NCBI GenBank assembly: GCA_964035795.1
Contig: OZ038320.1
Coordinates: 18,370,589-18,434,588, forward strand
Source: Pterobdella sp. o SKG-2022
Lineage: Eukaryota > Annelida > Clitellata > Hirudinida > Piscicolidae
Direction of reading: 5' to 3'
DNA: 64,000 nucleotides
Shown one piece after another: positions 36,152-48,300 of the stretch. How positions within the stretch are numbered: position 1 is the first letter of the stretch; the number at the start of each line of letters is the position of its first letter. The notes under the pieces were generated by a model. The model saw only the letters and a list, made by a program, of their open reading frames with translations. It made no database searches and was not told the origin of the DNA. The position numbers and the translations under genes are program-made.

Positions 36152-37098
36152 ATGTATTTATTTCAACGAATAGTTTTGGGGCTTAGCTTATCTTCTAGAT
36201 TTATTCCTTCAGCTAGATTCACAACTGAAATTGAAGAAAATAGCGCTCAAATAGACACGAGTAATGATATTAATTACGAATCGGAAATTAAAGAAAAAGA
36301 AAACCCACTTGAATTGGGAATTAATAGCTCATCATATAGTTGCCTTTATAACAATCCCTGTGTCAAAAGGTATCATAAAAACAGAACATACTATGGATCT
36401 TATAGGGAAATTTTTTTTATTCTTTGTTACAAAAATGACACTTGTATAGAGCTTGCTTGCCCTCCAAATTTTATTTGGAATGCTTCTCTTGGTCATTGTG
36501 AAGAACAAGAAGGTTGAAATTTGGAGATATTTATTATTAATCATTGAAATATCTTTAAGTCTCGAGTTTAATTTTTATCTATAATGGTTATTTTTCAGAA
36601 GTGCAAGATTATGAATATGACAAGCATGATTTGGATATGCTTGACAGCCAAATCGAAGACACAAAGGAGAATATGAACAAATATGATTGCCTCAAGAAAT
36701 ATCCATGTATTTCCAATCAAATATTCACTCCGGATGCCATATACAGGCACGTAGATGAAACAAAATTTATCTTATGCTCTCACTACCAATGTATTGTCAA
36801 TGAATGTCCTCAATACATGAAATGGTACCAAGAGTTCCACAAATGTTTGATTCCCATTGATTACGAAAAACTAAAACATGCTTTAGAAAAAAGTGAAAAT
36901 AAAAATTTGACAGAATCTAATTTAGAAACTAACGGCGTGGAAAGTGGAATTGAAAAAAACCTTTCAAATAATACAAAAAGGGATAAAGTAAACACTAGTG
37001 AACTCGACAAAAAATTGAATATCAAGCCAGAAAAAAGAAATTCAAGATTTTCACTTAATTACATTCTTGAAAAAATTTTTGGAAATGATTTTCAATAA
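36152..37098 (+). CDS. Secreted peritrophin-like protein with two chitin-binding-type Cys domains
   Basis: Exons 36152-36512 and 36599-37098, intron of 86 nt, 861 nt, 286 aa. The N-terminus MYLFQRIVLGLSLSSRFIPS looks like a signal peptide. Two six-cysteine modules follow. The first (about residues 70-117) ends with ACPPNFIWNASLGHC, the typical close of a CBM14/peritrophin-A domain. The second (from KYDCLKKYPC to EFHKC in exon 2) has the same Cys order. The tail is Lys/Asn/Glu-rich without further Cys. Such proteins bind chitin in cuticle or peritrophic matrix; that role is inferred. The modules are divergent and aromatic chitin contacts are only partly kept. Its stop is 40 bp from the NSUN6 stop on the other strand. 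Confidence 0.75.
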
Positions 37099-37138
37099 AA
37101 CTTTTTCAATTTTAACAAATTCAATTCATTCAACAATT

Positions 37139-39865
37139 TCATGTTTTAATAAATTTAGCAATAAAGAAACCAATGGTGTCATTTTCAGGAGTGATTATAG
37201 TATGTTTAAGATTAGATAAAACACTCGAGTTTTTTACTAGGTCGGTATTCTGAATGGGTTGATGAACACTTGAATGGTCATTTTCAATCAAAATGGATGG
37301 ATCGAATCGCTGTAACATTTTTAATTGGTCTTCAGTTAATCCTTCTGTCTTCCAACCATATGCGCCACAATGATAATTCTGTTAATTGAAAATTTATAAT
37401 GAATCAACGCGTCCTTAGAAGTTTCTAAACAAAAATGTCTGAAGGTATAGTGAAAATATAACATGCCAGAGTCTATTGTACAAATTAAAGTATCTAACCT
37501 GAGGATGCAAGCTCATACAAGGGAACTTTTTCAGCAACCACGCCACCACTTGCTCATTTTCTTGAGGATTCACAGTGCATGTGCTATAAACTAGGAAACC
37601 TCCATGCTTCAGTAATGGGACTGCCTAATGTTCCAAATAATTTTTCAAAAGTTAAGCAATAAGATAAAATATACATATAATAGTAGATTTAAAATAATTT
37701 TCAACAATAGTTTAAAATTACAGACGTTTTTAAGGATTCGTTTTTGGATAACAGGGTACGAGTCTAATTGTTTCTTGGTGATGTTTCGATGACTGAAACA
37801 AGGCCTTTGACCAAGACCACTGCATGGAGCATCCACCAAAATACTGTCAAAAGTTTCTTCTTTAAATGGAGGTTGCAGAGAACCATCTGGTTTGAGTAAA
37901 ATTAATAAATAATTTTTTAAACAATAAATATGAAATAGAAACCAGAAAAAGGGTTGTAAGAACGAGTGGAATCAAAAACAAAGGTGAAAACATTGGTGAT
38001 ATTTAAATATTCAAGATTTTGACAGAGTTTCCTTATTTTGTTGTTGTTTTTGTCTAATGCAACCACTCTACCCTGAAAAAATATGTTTATTACATAATAT
38101 ACAAAATAAAATAGTGTACTTATCAATGAAATCAAACTAACTTTTTCACCTATAATACTGGCAATGTGAGTTGTCTTACCACCTAAAAACATTACATAAA
38201 GTATACTTTATTAAAAATGAATTCAAGAATATATTTTAAAACACACGAGTGAATAAATTTATTTGAAAAAAGTAATTATTAAAGACCTGGAGCAGCACAC
38301 ATATCCAGGACAGTAGATCCAAGCTTGGGGGATAAGGCATGAACACATATAAAAGAAGGAAAGTTTTGAGGAAAAAGAACAGAGGGAAGAAAGTTATTGA
38401 GAGATGGAGCATGATAAAAAATATTATTTATCACTCGTACACCTACTCCATCCAAACACCTTCTATTGTCTAAATAATAGATATAGGTTAATGAGTGCAT
38501 TAATTAAAAAAATGAAATTTTAAATTGTAGTAATAAACAATATAATTTCTGCTAAAGATTGAAGTATATTTTGAAAGAATAAAACTAATAGAATGCTTTT
38601 AAGATGAGATTATATAGTATTGTCTTTAATGTGTTTGTAAGATTTGTAATGACTTTGTTGATCACTGTTGGAAAAGATTTCTTTTCTGCACACCATAGAA
38701 ACTCCATTAGCTATAAACAATTTGTTCCCATTAAAAGATTGGAAACCTTTGAGACACTTTCCATCCAAGTCAATAAAGATGGATACCATATCTCTTTTTT
38801 GCACATCTATAAACATTAATTCATATGAATATATGTATACAATTTTTGCATATTTGTAAACATGAAAGAATAACTTTTTATTTTCAATTTTTTAAGAGGA
38901 ATTTTTGATACATTTATTTAAAAAAAAATAAAATTTTCAATATGTACAATCTTATCATAAATCACTAGTAGTCAACTTGTTGTACTTATCCAAAATTTTA
39001 GTTTTTTTTAAATAAATGTATCAAAAATTCCTCATAAAAAATCGAAAATAAAAAGTTATCCAAATAATATAAAATAAGATATGTAAGATGTCTCTAAAAA
39101 AACATGAAAGAACAATTCATAGCCAGAAGAATATGAATTTTTTTAAACTGATTCAATGTATTAACCTGAAGTCATGGAAAGAATTCCAGCTTTGAATATG
39201 TCTGAGCCTCTCAAGACAGCTGTCCCACATGCTACATCTACGATAACTTCTTTTTCATACTTTAAAAAGTAACAAGTTTTTAATTTTAATCGTTTTATAT
39301 TACTTAATATGATAATTTGAATTAATAAGTAAAATACAAACTATTTTTAGTGCTTGAGATTGAATGTTTTCAATTATAATGAGTTCATGCAAAAGATTAT
39401 GCTGGTGGATATTGTATTCAACATTGGACCTTTGTTTTTCTCTCTAAAGAAAATGGTCTTTAGTTTTAAATACTACATAGAATACTTATTTTAATGGTTA
39501 AGAAATGTTGATTTGTGTTAATTAAAAATTATTTATTATTTCCTAAAAAAAGTTGTGAAAGAAATTATATCTTGATATCTATTCGAAAGCTAAAAAAATA
39601 CCGTGTTTAATGTTTCTTCAACATGTCTCAAATTTTTTCTTGGATTTAAACAACGTACAATTGTATATTTTGGAGGAATACTTGAGATCTTTAAAATGTC
39701 TTTTAATTTGCATTCTGCCTTGGAAAATGTTGGAGTTTAGTTAAACGATGTTATTTCAAAACTTTAGAAATAATGAAATTTGAAAACTTTTTCGTTATGA
39801 GATTCTTTTAAACATAACAATAATTGCTCGTAAACTTCAGTAGGCAATTGTAGAATTGGCCACAT
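37139..39865 (-). CDS. NSUN6: NSUN6, tRNA/mRNA cytosine-5 methyltransferase
   Basis: Exons in order: 39788-39865, 39602-39718, 39342-39443, 39166-39259, 38654-38806, 38287-38469, 38142-38182, 37943-38072, 37726-37886, 37499-37624, 37139-37378. They total 1425 nt, 474 aa, against about 469 in human. In human it methylates C72 of tRNA-Cys and tRNA-Thr and some mRNAs, using SAM. Seen: the PUA region VDVACGTAVLRGSDIF ... GKCLKGFQSFNG ... GNKLFIANGVS ... CRKEIF, which marks NSUN6 among NSUN proteins. SAM motif I is DMCAAPGGKTTH. The two cysteines are in DAPCSGLGQRP (about residue 321, release) and YSTCT (about 369, nucleophile). The C-terminus is IGFFIAKF. All key residues are intact. The ATG at 39865 is the first after an in-frame stop. 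The intron 1 acceptor has a neighbour that would change phase. Confidence 0.95.
37147..37163 (+). terminator. Candidate poly(A) signals of the peritrophin-like gene inside the NSUN6 last exon
   Basis: Two AATAAA hexamers on the plus strand lie about 50-65 bases after the peritrophin-like stop and within NSUN6 coding sequence on the other strand. If used, the two transcripts overlap at their 3' ends. Confidence 0.45.
38893..39036. mobile_element. Palindromic MITE copy in NSUN6 intron 4
   Basis: Terminal inverted repeats GAGGAATTTTTGATACATTT and AAATGTATCAAAAATTCCTC flank an AT-rich centre with ATCTTATCATAAAT and GTACTTATCC. It lies between exons 39166-39259 and 38654-38806. This copy defines the family ends best. 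Confidence 0.75.
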
Positions 39866-40139
39866 TACAGTAAATTCTTTAACGATTTTTTACCGCAGCA
39901 AGAGTAGAACACACAAACTCACAAAAATATTTGATTGTTTTATCTTTTCTTTTTTTTTTTATAAAGATATTTTACAGTTTTCTGCGCATATAAAAAAGGC
40001 AAACCAACAAACTCGATGCAGTTAAATACGTGCATATGAATAAAATATATTGCCCTTGTCATGTTTAAGCTTTGGTGAAATGATCGGTTGCCGGTCTTTT
40101 GGACCCGATATAATTAATCAGCTGATCGAAGAACAAAAA
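39866..40139. other. Upstream region of NSUN6
   Basis: Immediate 5' flank of NSUN6 on the minus strand. Nothing specific recognised. Confidence 0.4.
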
Positions 40140-40325
40140 ATTATGTAGAATTCACTTCCTTCTAACTTGCGCTCATCACCTTCTCTCATGAACTTTCGCA
40201 AACTTTTGAAAACTCACTCATACCATAAACATTCCCAGTCATAATCTCTTACAAACCTTGAGCGCCTCTGAAGCAACTTTGAATTGTTACTGTGCGCTAT
40301 AAAAATCTTAATAATAATAATATTT
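40140..40325 (+). mobile_element. 3' end of CR1/L2-like LINE (family of 54935-56460)
   Basis: Encodes NSLPSNLRSS-like and FRKLLKTH-like end-of-RT pieces (GAATTCACTTCCTTCTAACT; ATGAACTTTCGCAAACTTTT) and continues through GAGCGCCTCTGAAGCAA to GCGCTATAAAAATCTTAATA and a (TAA)n tail. Strongly similar to the end of the 55 kb element; 5'-truncated. Confidence 0.85.
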
Positions 40326-41019
40326 AAATCGAATAAAACTATTTTTTTTAAATCAAAAAATTCGATATATTTTGATTGCCAATATCCAAATTAAGTTTTC
40401 ATAAAAATATTCATATATTTTTAAAAATCTAACGGCAACTCACAATAGATGGCAATGAGCATTGTCAGGCGTTTAAACGTGATTGACCGTTGAAGAAGGA
40501 ATCCAAATGTGTCAAATGAATAAAATGAGCCAAGTTTTTTTTTATCAATTTATCATTTTTCAAGCATTGAAAAACCTAGGGGTTTGTTTCAAAGCCTTTT
40601 TGAGTTAATTGTTAAACTAAATACATCGAGTTATAGATTAAATTTTAATTTAGAAAAAATTATGAATGGTAACTCGCTCTTCTTTTAGAAAAAACTACTC
40701 TTGCTTCTTTTCAGTGTATATCTACATAAAACTTTTTGAATCAGAAGATTCAATTGAATTCATCATATAGAAAATTGTTTTGAGAAACTGAAGTTTTCAT
40801 TCAAACACAAGTTGTTTTCGCGTCTGAAAAGTTTGGAAGAGATATATTCTTACGTCGAAGTTGAACCACCTAACATACAAATTTTGTTTTTTTTTAATTT
40901 GGAAACTTATATTCAACCGTGAAATTTAAAAATAAACAAAATTGTTTGAATTGTTTGTAATAATCAAAAATAAAAGATTTCTTCTAATTTTCTTGAACTT
41001 GTGGGAGTACCTAGCACAC
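40326..41019. other. Gene-free stretch
   Basis: AT-rich; I see no gene or recognisable repeat. Confidence 0.5.
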
Positions 41020-41350
41020 TGAAAGCATTTCTTCTCTGAATGGCCATACTATAAGTATGCTATAGCTTGAAGTAGGAAGGAGGTTGACCGCGGTTCTCCT
41101 GTTTCTTGAGCTATTTTTGTCCCGATCTCTCTTATCAATCTTAGTCCGTTTAGACCCCAAAAACCAAAATTTTCAACTCCGATTGGTATAACTTCATAAT
41201 CCGCTAAAAGGTTGCGGTACTTTGTCAGCTTAGCTGTCTCCGCGCTTTCAGCTACATTTCCTGAAATAACTGTAGAAATTTATAGGTGGCTGGGGGCGAT
41301 GGTGTCACTACAAGTGAAATCCCACACCATAGTACGACCCTTTTTTCAAG
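41020..41350 (-). mobile_element. LINE C-terminal fragment with WDFTCSDT motif
   Basis: Minus-strand translation gives KGRTMVWDFTCSDTIAPSHL, then after a stop AESAETAKLTKYRNLLADYE, VENFGFWGLNGLRLIREIG and TGEPRSTSFL. This is the tail that follows the reverse transcriptase in a LINE lineage also represented at 60610-62480 (compare DATVVDAFSKSH and YETTGYCGP there). Only the 3' part is present. Confidence 0.75.
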
Positions 41351-42333
41351 GATGAAAATCAATAACATTTATTTGGAAAATTTTTTAATAAAAAACAAAA
41401 ATTTTGTGTTAAAAGTTAATAATACAAAACTGAGCTTCTATTTCTTATATAAAATCTCTTTACAATAGAAAATCTTTAATCAGTTCCCAAAAAAACGGAG
41501 TTTTTTCAATGTTGTATATATACAAGATTTTAGCTTATATATTTGAACGAAATCTTGTGCTTACAGTTTTCTTTGTTTTGTGTCAAAGTTGTTGCTTCTT
41601 TCGACTTTGAAAGTTTTCTTTTCAAGTTATTGTTGTTGTTAACCCTGGTTCTCCTATTGACAATAAGAAGTAAATTTTCCTTGCTCTATCAATTCGGACC
41701 ACTTGATCAAAAACACACTTACTTCCGCTGGGTCCGTCCTCAGGCTCTCGGACTCAAGCTGTGTAGGGTTGTTGAAAAGATGAAATTTATCATGAATATG
41801 AATGTGACAAAAAAAGCAAAATGGTGAAAGATGAAATGAAAGTGAAATTATATCAAGATATGATCGGAGAAAAAGTGATTTGTTGGCTGAAAACTACATT
41901 ATAAGTAAGGGCATAAAGGTGTATACGTTAGCTCGAAATTATAAGTAATAATATCCTATAGCAGTGTACAAAGCAAAAAGCTTTTAAAAGAGTGATAAAC
42001 ACTTAATAATGTAAGCTAGTCTTATGAAAAGCTTCATGCCTTCGTTTTAATAAATACTTTGTTCTTGTTGACCTTACTATATGATTTTAATAAGTAGCGC
42101 TTTTTTTGATGAGCACTGAGCACGCCTTGTTTTGATTGTATTTGGTTTTAGTGTCTAGTCATTATTTATCGCTAATATCGAGAAGATTTTTGATGAAAAA
42201 CTCAAGTTATTCCAGAAACACAATTATTTTTTTGAAATTTATTTATTTAAAAACATGAGTAAATTTCAATAAAAACATTTTTCTTGTACTCAGAGAAATT
42301 AACTTTTCATCGTATTTCATTTGAGCTCAAAAA
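41351..42333. other. Region between LINE fragment and decarboxylase copy 2, with hairpin repeat
   Basis: Contains a copy of the short hairpin repeat at about 41990-42060 (TATGAAAAGCTTCATG followed by TTTTAATAAATACTT). No gene recognised. Confidence 0.45.
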
Positions 42334-45300
42334 TTATTTGAGATTTATTTTTTTTTGAATATCTTTTACGATATTCCAAGCGTTCACCACATGTTCCTCC
42401 TTCATCAAAGCTGAACACACCACAAATCTTATATAAAATAGATCTCCAGTTTGAGAAGTAGATAGGAATAATCTCTTATCACTTTTTATTGCTTTACCAA
42501 GTTTTTCTGTTTTTTCTTTTCCAGACTGAAAAATATTTAATTTCCGATTAGTGACGATGAAACAAATGGTTAATGTTTATGTTCGAAAGCCTTTTGTTTT
42601 TTGTAACCTTCAATCGGAAACACACCAAGCCTAACAACACTTCATTGACAACTTCAAAGTCGTTGTCTTTTCTCACCAGACTTTCAAACAACTTGGCCAG
42701 GCCTATGGACTAGATTCTAAGAAAATAAAAATGAATAATTTGCTATATTTTCAACTCAAACCTTTCTTATATGATGTTTCAATCCTTCTCTGCCCACAAG
42801 TCTCATAACAAACCATAGTTTCAATGATCGGAATCTTCGTCCCAGTGGAATTTGCAAATGCTGAAAAAGAGTAGTCAAAAAGCCCAATGGTAAAACAGAA
42901 TAAAATTAAGTTTAAAATCAATTATGTTTTTCATGAGTATAATGAGTTTATCAGATAACTAATCTACCATAACATCTAATTATTTAAGCGGCAAAAAAAG
43001 TTAGTTGATTCACAAACATAAATAAACTTTGATTGTTTTTATATTTTTTATTTGTATGTATATGTTAGGTACTGAAAGCAATTTGGATCAAAACTGTTGA
43101 ATATTTGCTAGTGAAAAAATAAAAAATCTATAAAAAAACAATTGAGAATTTGTAAAAGAAGTAAATATTTTTCAGAAATATTTTATGTACCTGTTAGTCT
43201 AAATACTTTTAAAATTTTTCGAAGTTCAACACGAGGTAGTTTTTAAAGATTTATTTTTTTTAAAACTATAATTCTCGGTAAGTACAACCTTATCATGAAT
43301 ATTCAGTTTTACTATCTCATTTTAAATTTCAAAACAATGAAAAGTCACTATATATATCTACCCTAATACTAGAATGATAATGTTTCATGGTAAGGCCGTA
43401 CTTACCGAAAATTATAGCTTTATTTTTGAATAAATGTATGATATTCCTTAAAATTGATGCTTAATAGATATTATTTACCCTGTAATCTAAAATCCTGTCT
43501 TGGTTTTCATGATCCAGGTAAATGGCGTTTTCTTTGAAAGTTTCCGCCATGTAAGAAACATCTTTAAACCTTTTGTTGATGCAAGTTTTCATTTAAATAA
43601 CACTCCAAATACTTTCCAACTGTAATAATAGTTAGAAATCACAAACTACTCGACATGAAAAATTTTTAGAAAATACATATTTATAGTTTTACAGTTCACT
43701 TGAACTTATACAGATTTGTAAGAAGTAAAATTATTTTCAAAAATTCAAATAAAAAAGCATTTTACGAAATGCTTTCTAAGTAGCTGAAATATAGCAAGCG
43801 ATATAATTTTAGGAAAGAATCACAAGGACTTCACTCGAACAACCACGAGTTCTTCCTAAGAAAACCTTACATTATCAAGTAGAACTCTCCACGAAAAGCT
43901 TCGTGTTATTTAAATAAAAATTTTTAACTTTGTTTCCAACATACTTTTTAAAAATAGTTGTCGAAATTATGTGTCGAGACATATCAGAAACAAAATATGT
44001 ATAAGCAATTTGCTAATTTCTTCGATAGAGTATAAACAAATTATTTTGCCAAATTGTTTTAATTTTTGTTAAATTCATGTTGAGATGCTGAATTGAAACG
44101 CTCACATTCTTTGCGAGTCGCATAGAAGAAAAATCTCAATACGAGCATATCTCCAGATTTTGTATTTGTTTTCGAAAAATAATTTACAATTTGAGTGTTA
44201 TGAAAAAATAATAATTAATAAAAGTACTTTTATCGCAGTAAAAAGTCTAAAAATATTGGGTAGAATTAAAATTAGAGCAGACTAGAGCTTATACAAAAAA
44301 CAGACTGACAACACTTGAAATATTAAAAAACTTAATAGTTTCATGAAAATAACGAGCTTTTTAACAAACCTAAAAAATATGATAAATAAAAGAATATGGA
44401 AAAGTGTAGATTCGTAAAGAAAAAAATCAGAGAATGTTGGTAACAGAAGCTCGTAAGGGGGAAAAATTATTTATAAATTCATGAAAACTTTCACTAAAAC
44501 TTCTTAAGTAAAATTTAAAATATTATATGGTTTGTAATGCATAACTTATTTTTAGAAAAAGTCTTTTTCTTTAATGAATATGCAACACAAAACTGTACAG
44601 ATAATGCGGGATGAAGAAATGTCTATAAAAAGTTGTCTTTGTAATTGACTTTTTTCAGTGCTATAAAAATATTTGAAGTAAACAGGTTTGACAAGCTGCA
44701 ATGTTTTTCGCATGACTTCAAAAAAGTGTAAAAAGTATTTTTAAGAGAGCCTTGTGGTGGTCAGTCAGTCTGTTTGGGACGCTTTCATGTCGAAAAAGAA
44801 TTTTTTTAAACCACCTTAAAAAAAAAGAAAATAGATAAAATGAAAAAATACATGGCTTTACTATTCTCGGGCTCTTTTTGACAAAAAAAACTGGTAATAA
44901 CATGTGGTTTTCAACAAGATAACGCTTCAATGCACACATTGAATAGGCCCAAAAAAACTGTTTCCTTAAAACAAAATTATTCAAAATTTATTTTTAATAT
45001 TCTGAAAACAATTGAAATTTTTAAAAGTGTTTATGAAGTTTGTAAAGCAATTTTGTAGAGTTGGAAACTAATTAAAAAGGCTATATTAAACTTTTCTATG
45101 TACATGACTAACAAACATGTAACAAAAAATGATACGTCTTTGAAACAATTTTTATCCAAAAAACCAAAATATAGTTTAAATAGACGTGAAATAGTTTTTT
45201 ATACAACTTTTGGGTTCATCAACGTAAAGTCTATTTAAAAACTAACCATAAGGGGGAACAATCGAAGTTCACCAAAAGCCATTTTTGAACGTTGGTGTTG

Positions 45301-48300
45301 AAGGTATCAACGTACTGCCACAAGGTGAGTAAATATTTTTGTGAATAAAATTTGAAACTCAATAAAATATCTTTAAAGAATTTTTAGTTTCAATTTGTAA
45401 ATAATTAGAATAAAACTAGTTTAGGCTAAAACACATCATTTCACTTCAATCCCTTTCATCAAGTATCTGTACTCCGGACACACAAAAGCACACCCCGCAT
45501 AAGCTGCGTCCACATGCAGCCACATGTCATACTTCTCACCTAGAAATTTTTCAGAGATTATTAGCTAGGATATGAAGATTACTTCAGCAATTCTATATTT
45601 CAATGAAACACCATTCGAAAAAAAAATTGAAAAATCCAGTACTTCTCCCAACATATCAATAAATTTCAAAGAGTGTACGGTACTAGACTTTCTATAATTT
45701 CGAAACTCAAGAAACTAAGTGCAACCCTCGATCCTTGTTTTAGATTTATACAATTTGTCTCTAAGATCATACAAGCATCCATCTTTTATCTCTATGCAAT
45801 CAAAAAATTACGGAAAATTTGGTTCATCAACACTGTCCTAGTTTTGGTCATATTGCCAACAATTTCTAGGCTTAACCATGGCATCTCTATACTTTTTGAC
45901 CTTATTTAAAAATCTGCATTCTCTCCAAAATCACGTACCAAATCTGCTTCTAGCTTGATAAATATTCTTTATGTCTTTTGCCTTCATCGGTTGAAACTTG
46001 CTCAAAAACCCCAACTCAAATTTTTGTGACGTACCGCTAATATTATCTGTCACATGCAGCCGGCTTATTGCTAAAAGCGTGTCTCAGATCTTCGAAAATT
46101 TTCACCCTCTTTCACGTTGTTGTGGTAGTCTAAAATTACATTTGTATAGCCACATTTGGCTTTCGACTAGTCAAGCTCTTCTGCAGCAGACTTAGTTGCA
46201 AACTACGTGCCATAGAAACGAACTGATAAAATTATAATATGAATTGAAATTTTTTGAAAACATTTTAATGTATTTTCATTATTTAAGTTTTTAAGTCAAA
46301 AATATAAAATTTTTTAGTGCATTTATTCAAAGCAAAAAAGGCAACATTTTTGATAAGTTTAGCCTTATCATAAAACGTTGACGAACATTTTTTTGTAACT
46401 TTGTTATAGAGCAATTTGAACAAAGACTTCAAGTATGAAAAGCGAGGTTTCAACTAATTAATAAATAACTTTATTTAAAAATCAAGTTTTTATTGTTAAT
46501 TCATGACTTCAAAGAAAAATATATTTTTTGGTGATGTAGAGAAATTGAAGTTTATTATCCAAGCATATAAACCCGTCAAACCAAAACCAACAAAAAAAAG
46601 TTACAATTTTAGGTAAAAAAATAAGAAAGATAAAATAATAAAAAAAATAGAAAGCATATTACCTGGGTCTCAATACCATACATTCGCATATAAATCGAAA
46701 GTTAAAAAAAGCATTTACAAATAATAATGTGTCCTTTCATTGTTTTCATGATTCAAAACTAAAAAGCATTCTATGTGCTGCAAATAAACAGAACACAATA
46801 GCTTGGACCAGAAGGAAATATGCAAACTGAAATGTTCGTGCAAGCCTGAAAAGTGTTACATCGGGCAGACAAGAGTCAATATAAAAATCCGAATAAAGCA
46901 ACATGAAGCAGATCTAACATCAGAAAAAAACTCAAACACAATTTCTGGTAGGAGAATGCTAAACCAGAGATTCTAAAAACAACAATGAACAAAATAAAGC
47001 ATCTCTTCAAATGAAATTCTAAATATGGGAGAGCCTGGAGACAAGAAAAAATAAATCCGTAAGGAATGGTTTTGATGATCCGTAGTTGCAGGTGGACACA
47101 AATGCCTGGAACCAAACATTAATGAAATTACAAGGAATGGACTTGGGAAAGACAAAGAAACAAGGCACTGAGATTAATTTGTCTACATAATCAAAAAAAT
47201 ATTTTTCTTTCAAGTGAAAAATTAACATCAAGCTTTGAAAATGCAATAAGTTTTTTTTGAATCCTTTAATAACTCGTTTTTCGTACTTTTTACAAATTGT
47301 TTTGTAAAATAGTTACAAAATAAAAATTTTCGCCAACATTTTATGGTAAGGCATAAACTTTTCCAAAAATATAGCCTTTTTGCTTCGAATTATTTAAAAA
47401 ATCCCTGTTTTCGACGTGAAAATTTTTAAAAATTAATAACAAATTTAATTCTAAAACTTTTGTCTTTTTAATAACCTCACCTAAGATCTCTTTTCATTAC
47501 CCTACACACTTGATTTACCTGATTCAACTTTTTCTTTTTTGAACCCATGGATAATGAAACCACTTCAATTGCGGAAATTTCACAAATTATGTCAAAAACT
47601 ATTTAGGACAAAAAAACACGCCTTAAAAAGGCTTTTGCCTTTACAAAAATTTTGCTGTGGCAAATAAAAATGAAAATAAATTTTTAAAATTAATTATTGT
47701 GTTAATGCGTTTGGTTTAGATACAATTAATGAGTTTGAATATATTACAGGTTCAATATTTTTGAAATTTTCTTCAATAAGAAATTAATGAGAAAAATGTA
47801 TAAATATAAATATTTTTCATGAAACTCACACACGGGTCCTAAGCAATCAAGTTTGTCGAAGAAACACATTGAAGTCGTACCTAGGCATGCTACACACTAT
47901 TTCGTTTTTTAAAGGTGAGTATAATTTATAGCTTTTATTAGTTTATTGAGCAATCGACAAACCAAAATAGGCGTGAGTCCAGCCGCTAAGTCTTTTTCAA
48001 TTTGTTCTTCAAGCAACTTTGCACACATGCTTCCTTTGCTATCAATACCAATTTTTCTTTCTTGTATCAATTGAATTTTTGCTGCCCTAGACACTGAACA
48101 ATGTGCCTTGTAGAAACAAGCAATATAGATTGAAAATTTAGTAAAATTGGAGTATTATTATCAAACTGATCTAAAGCAGGTATTATAGAAGAAATATTCT
48201 TTCTTTCAGTGCTTGCACTCGCAGATTGATCTAATATATAACTTGAATGATAGGATAACGAAGCTAATAAATTGGAAAAAAAATTCTGTCTCATGAGATA

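Noticed and set aside
44718..44984. Minus-strand 88-codon frame in decarboxylase copy 2 intron 8
   Set aside because: No splice sites in phase with the host gene, AT-rich composition, no recognisable motif.
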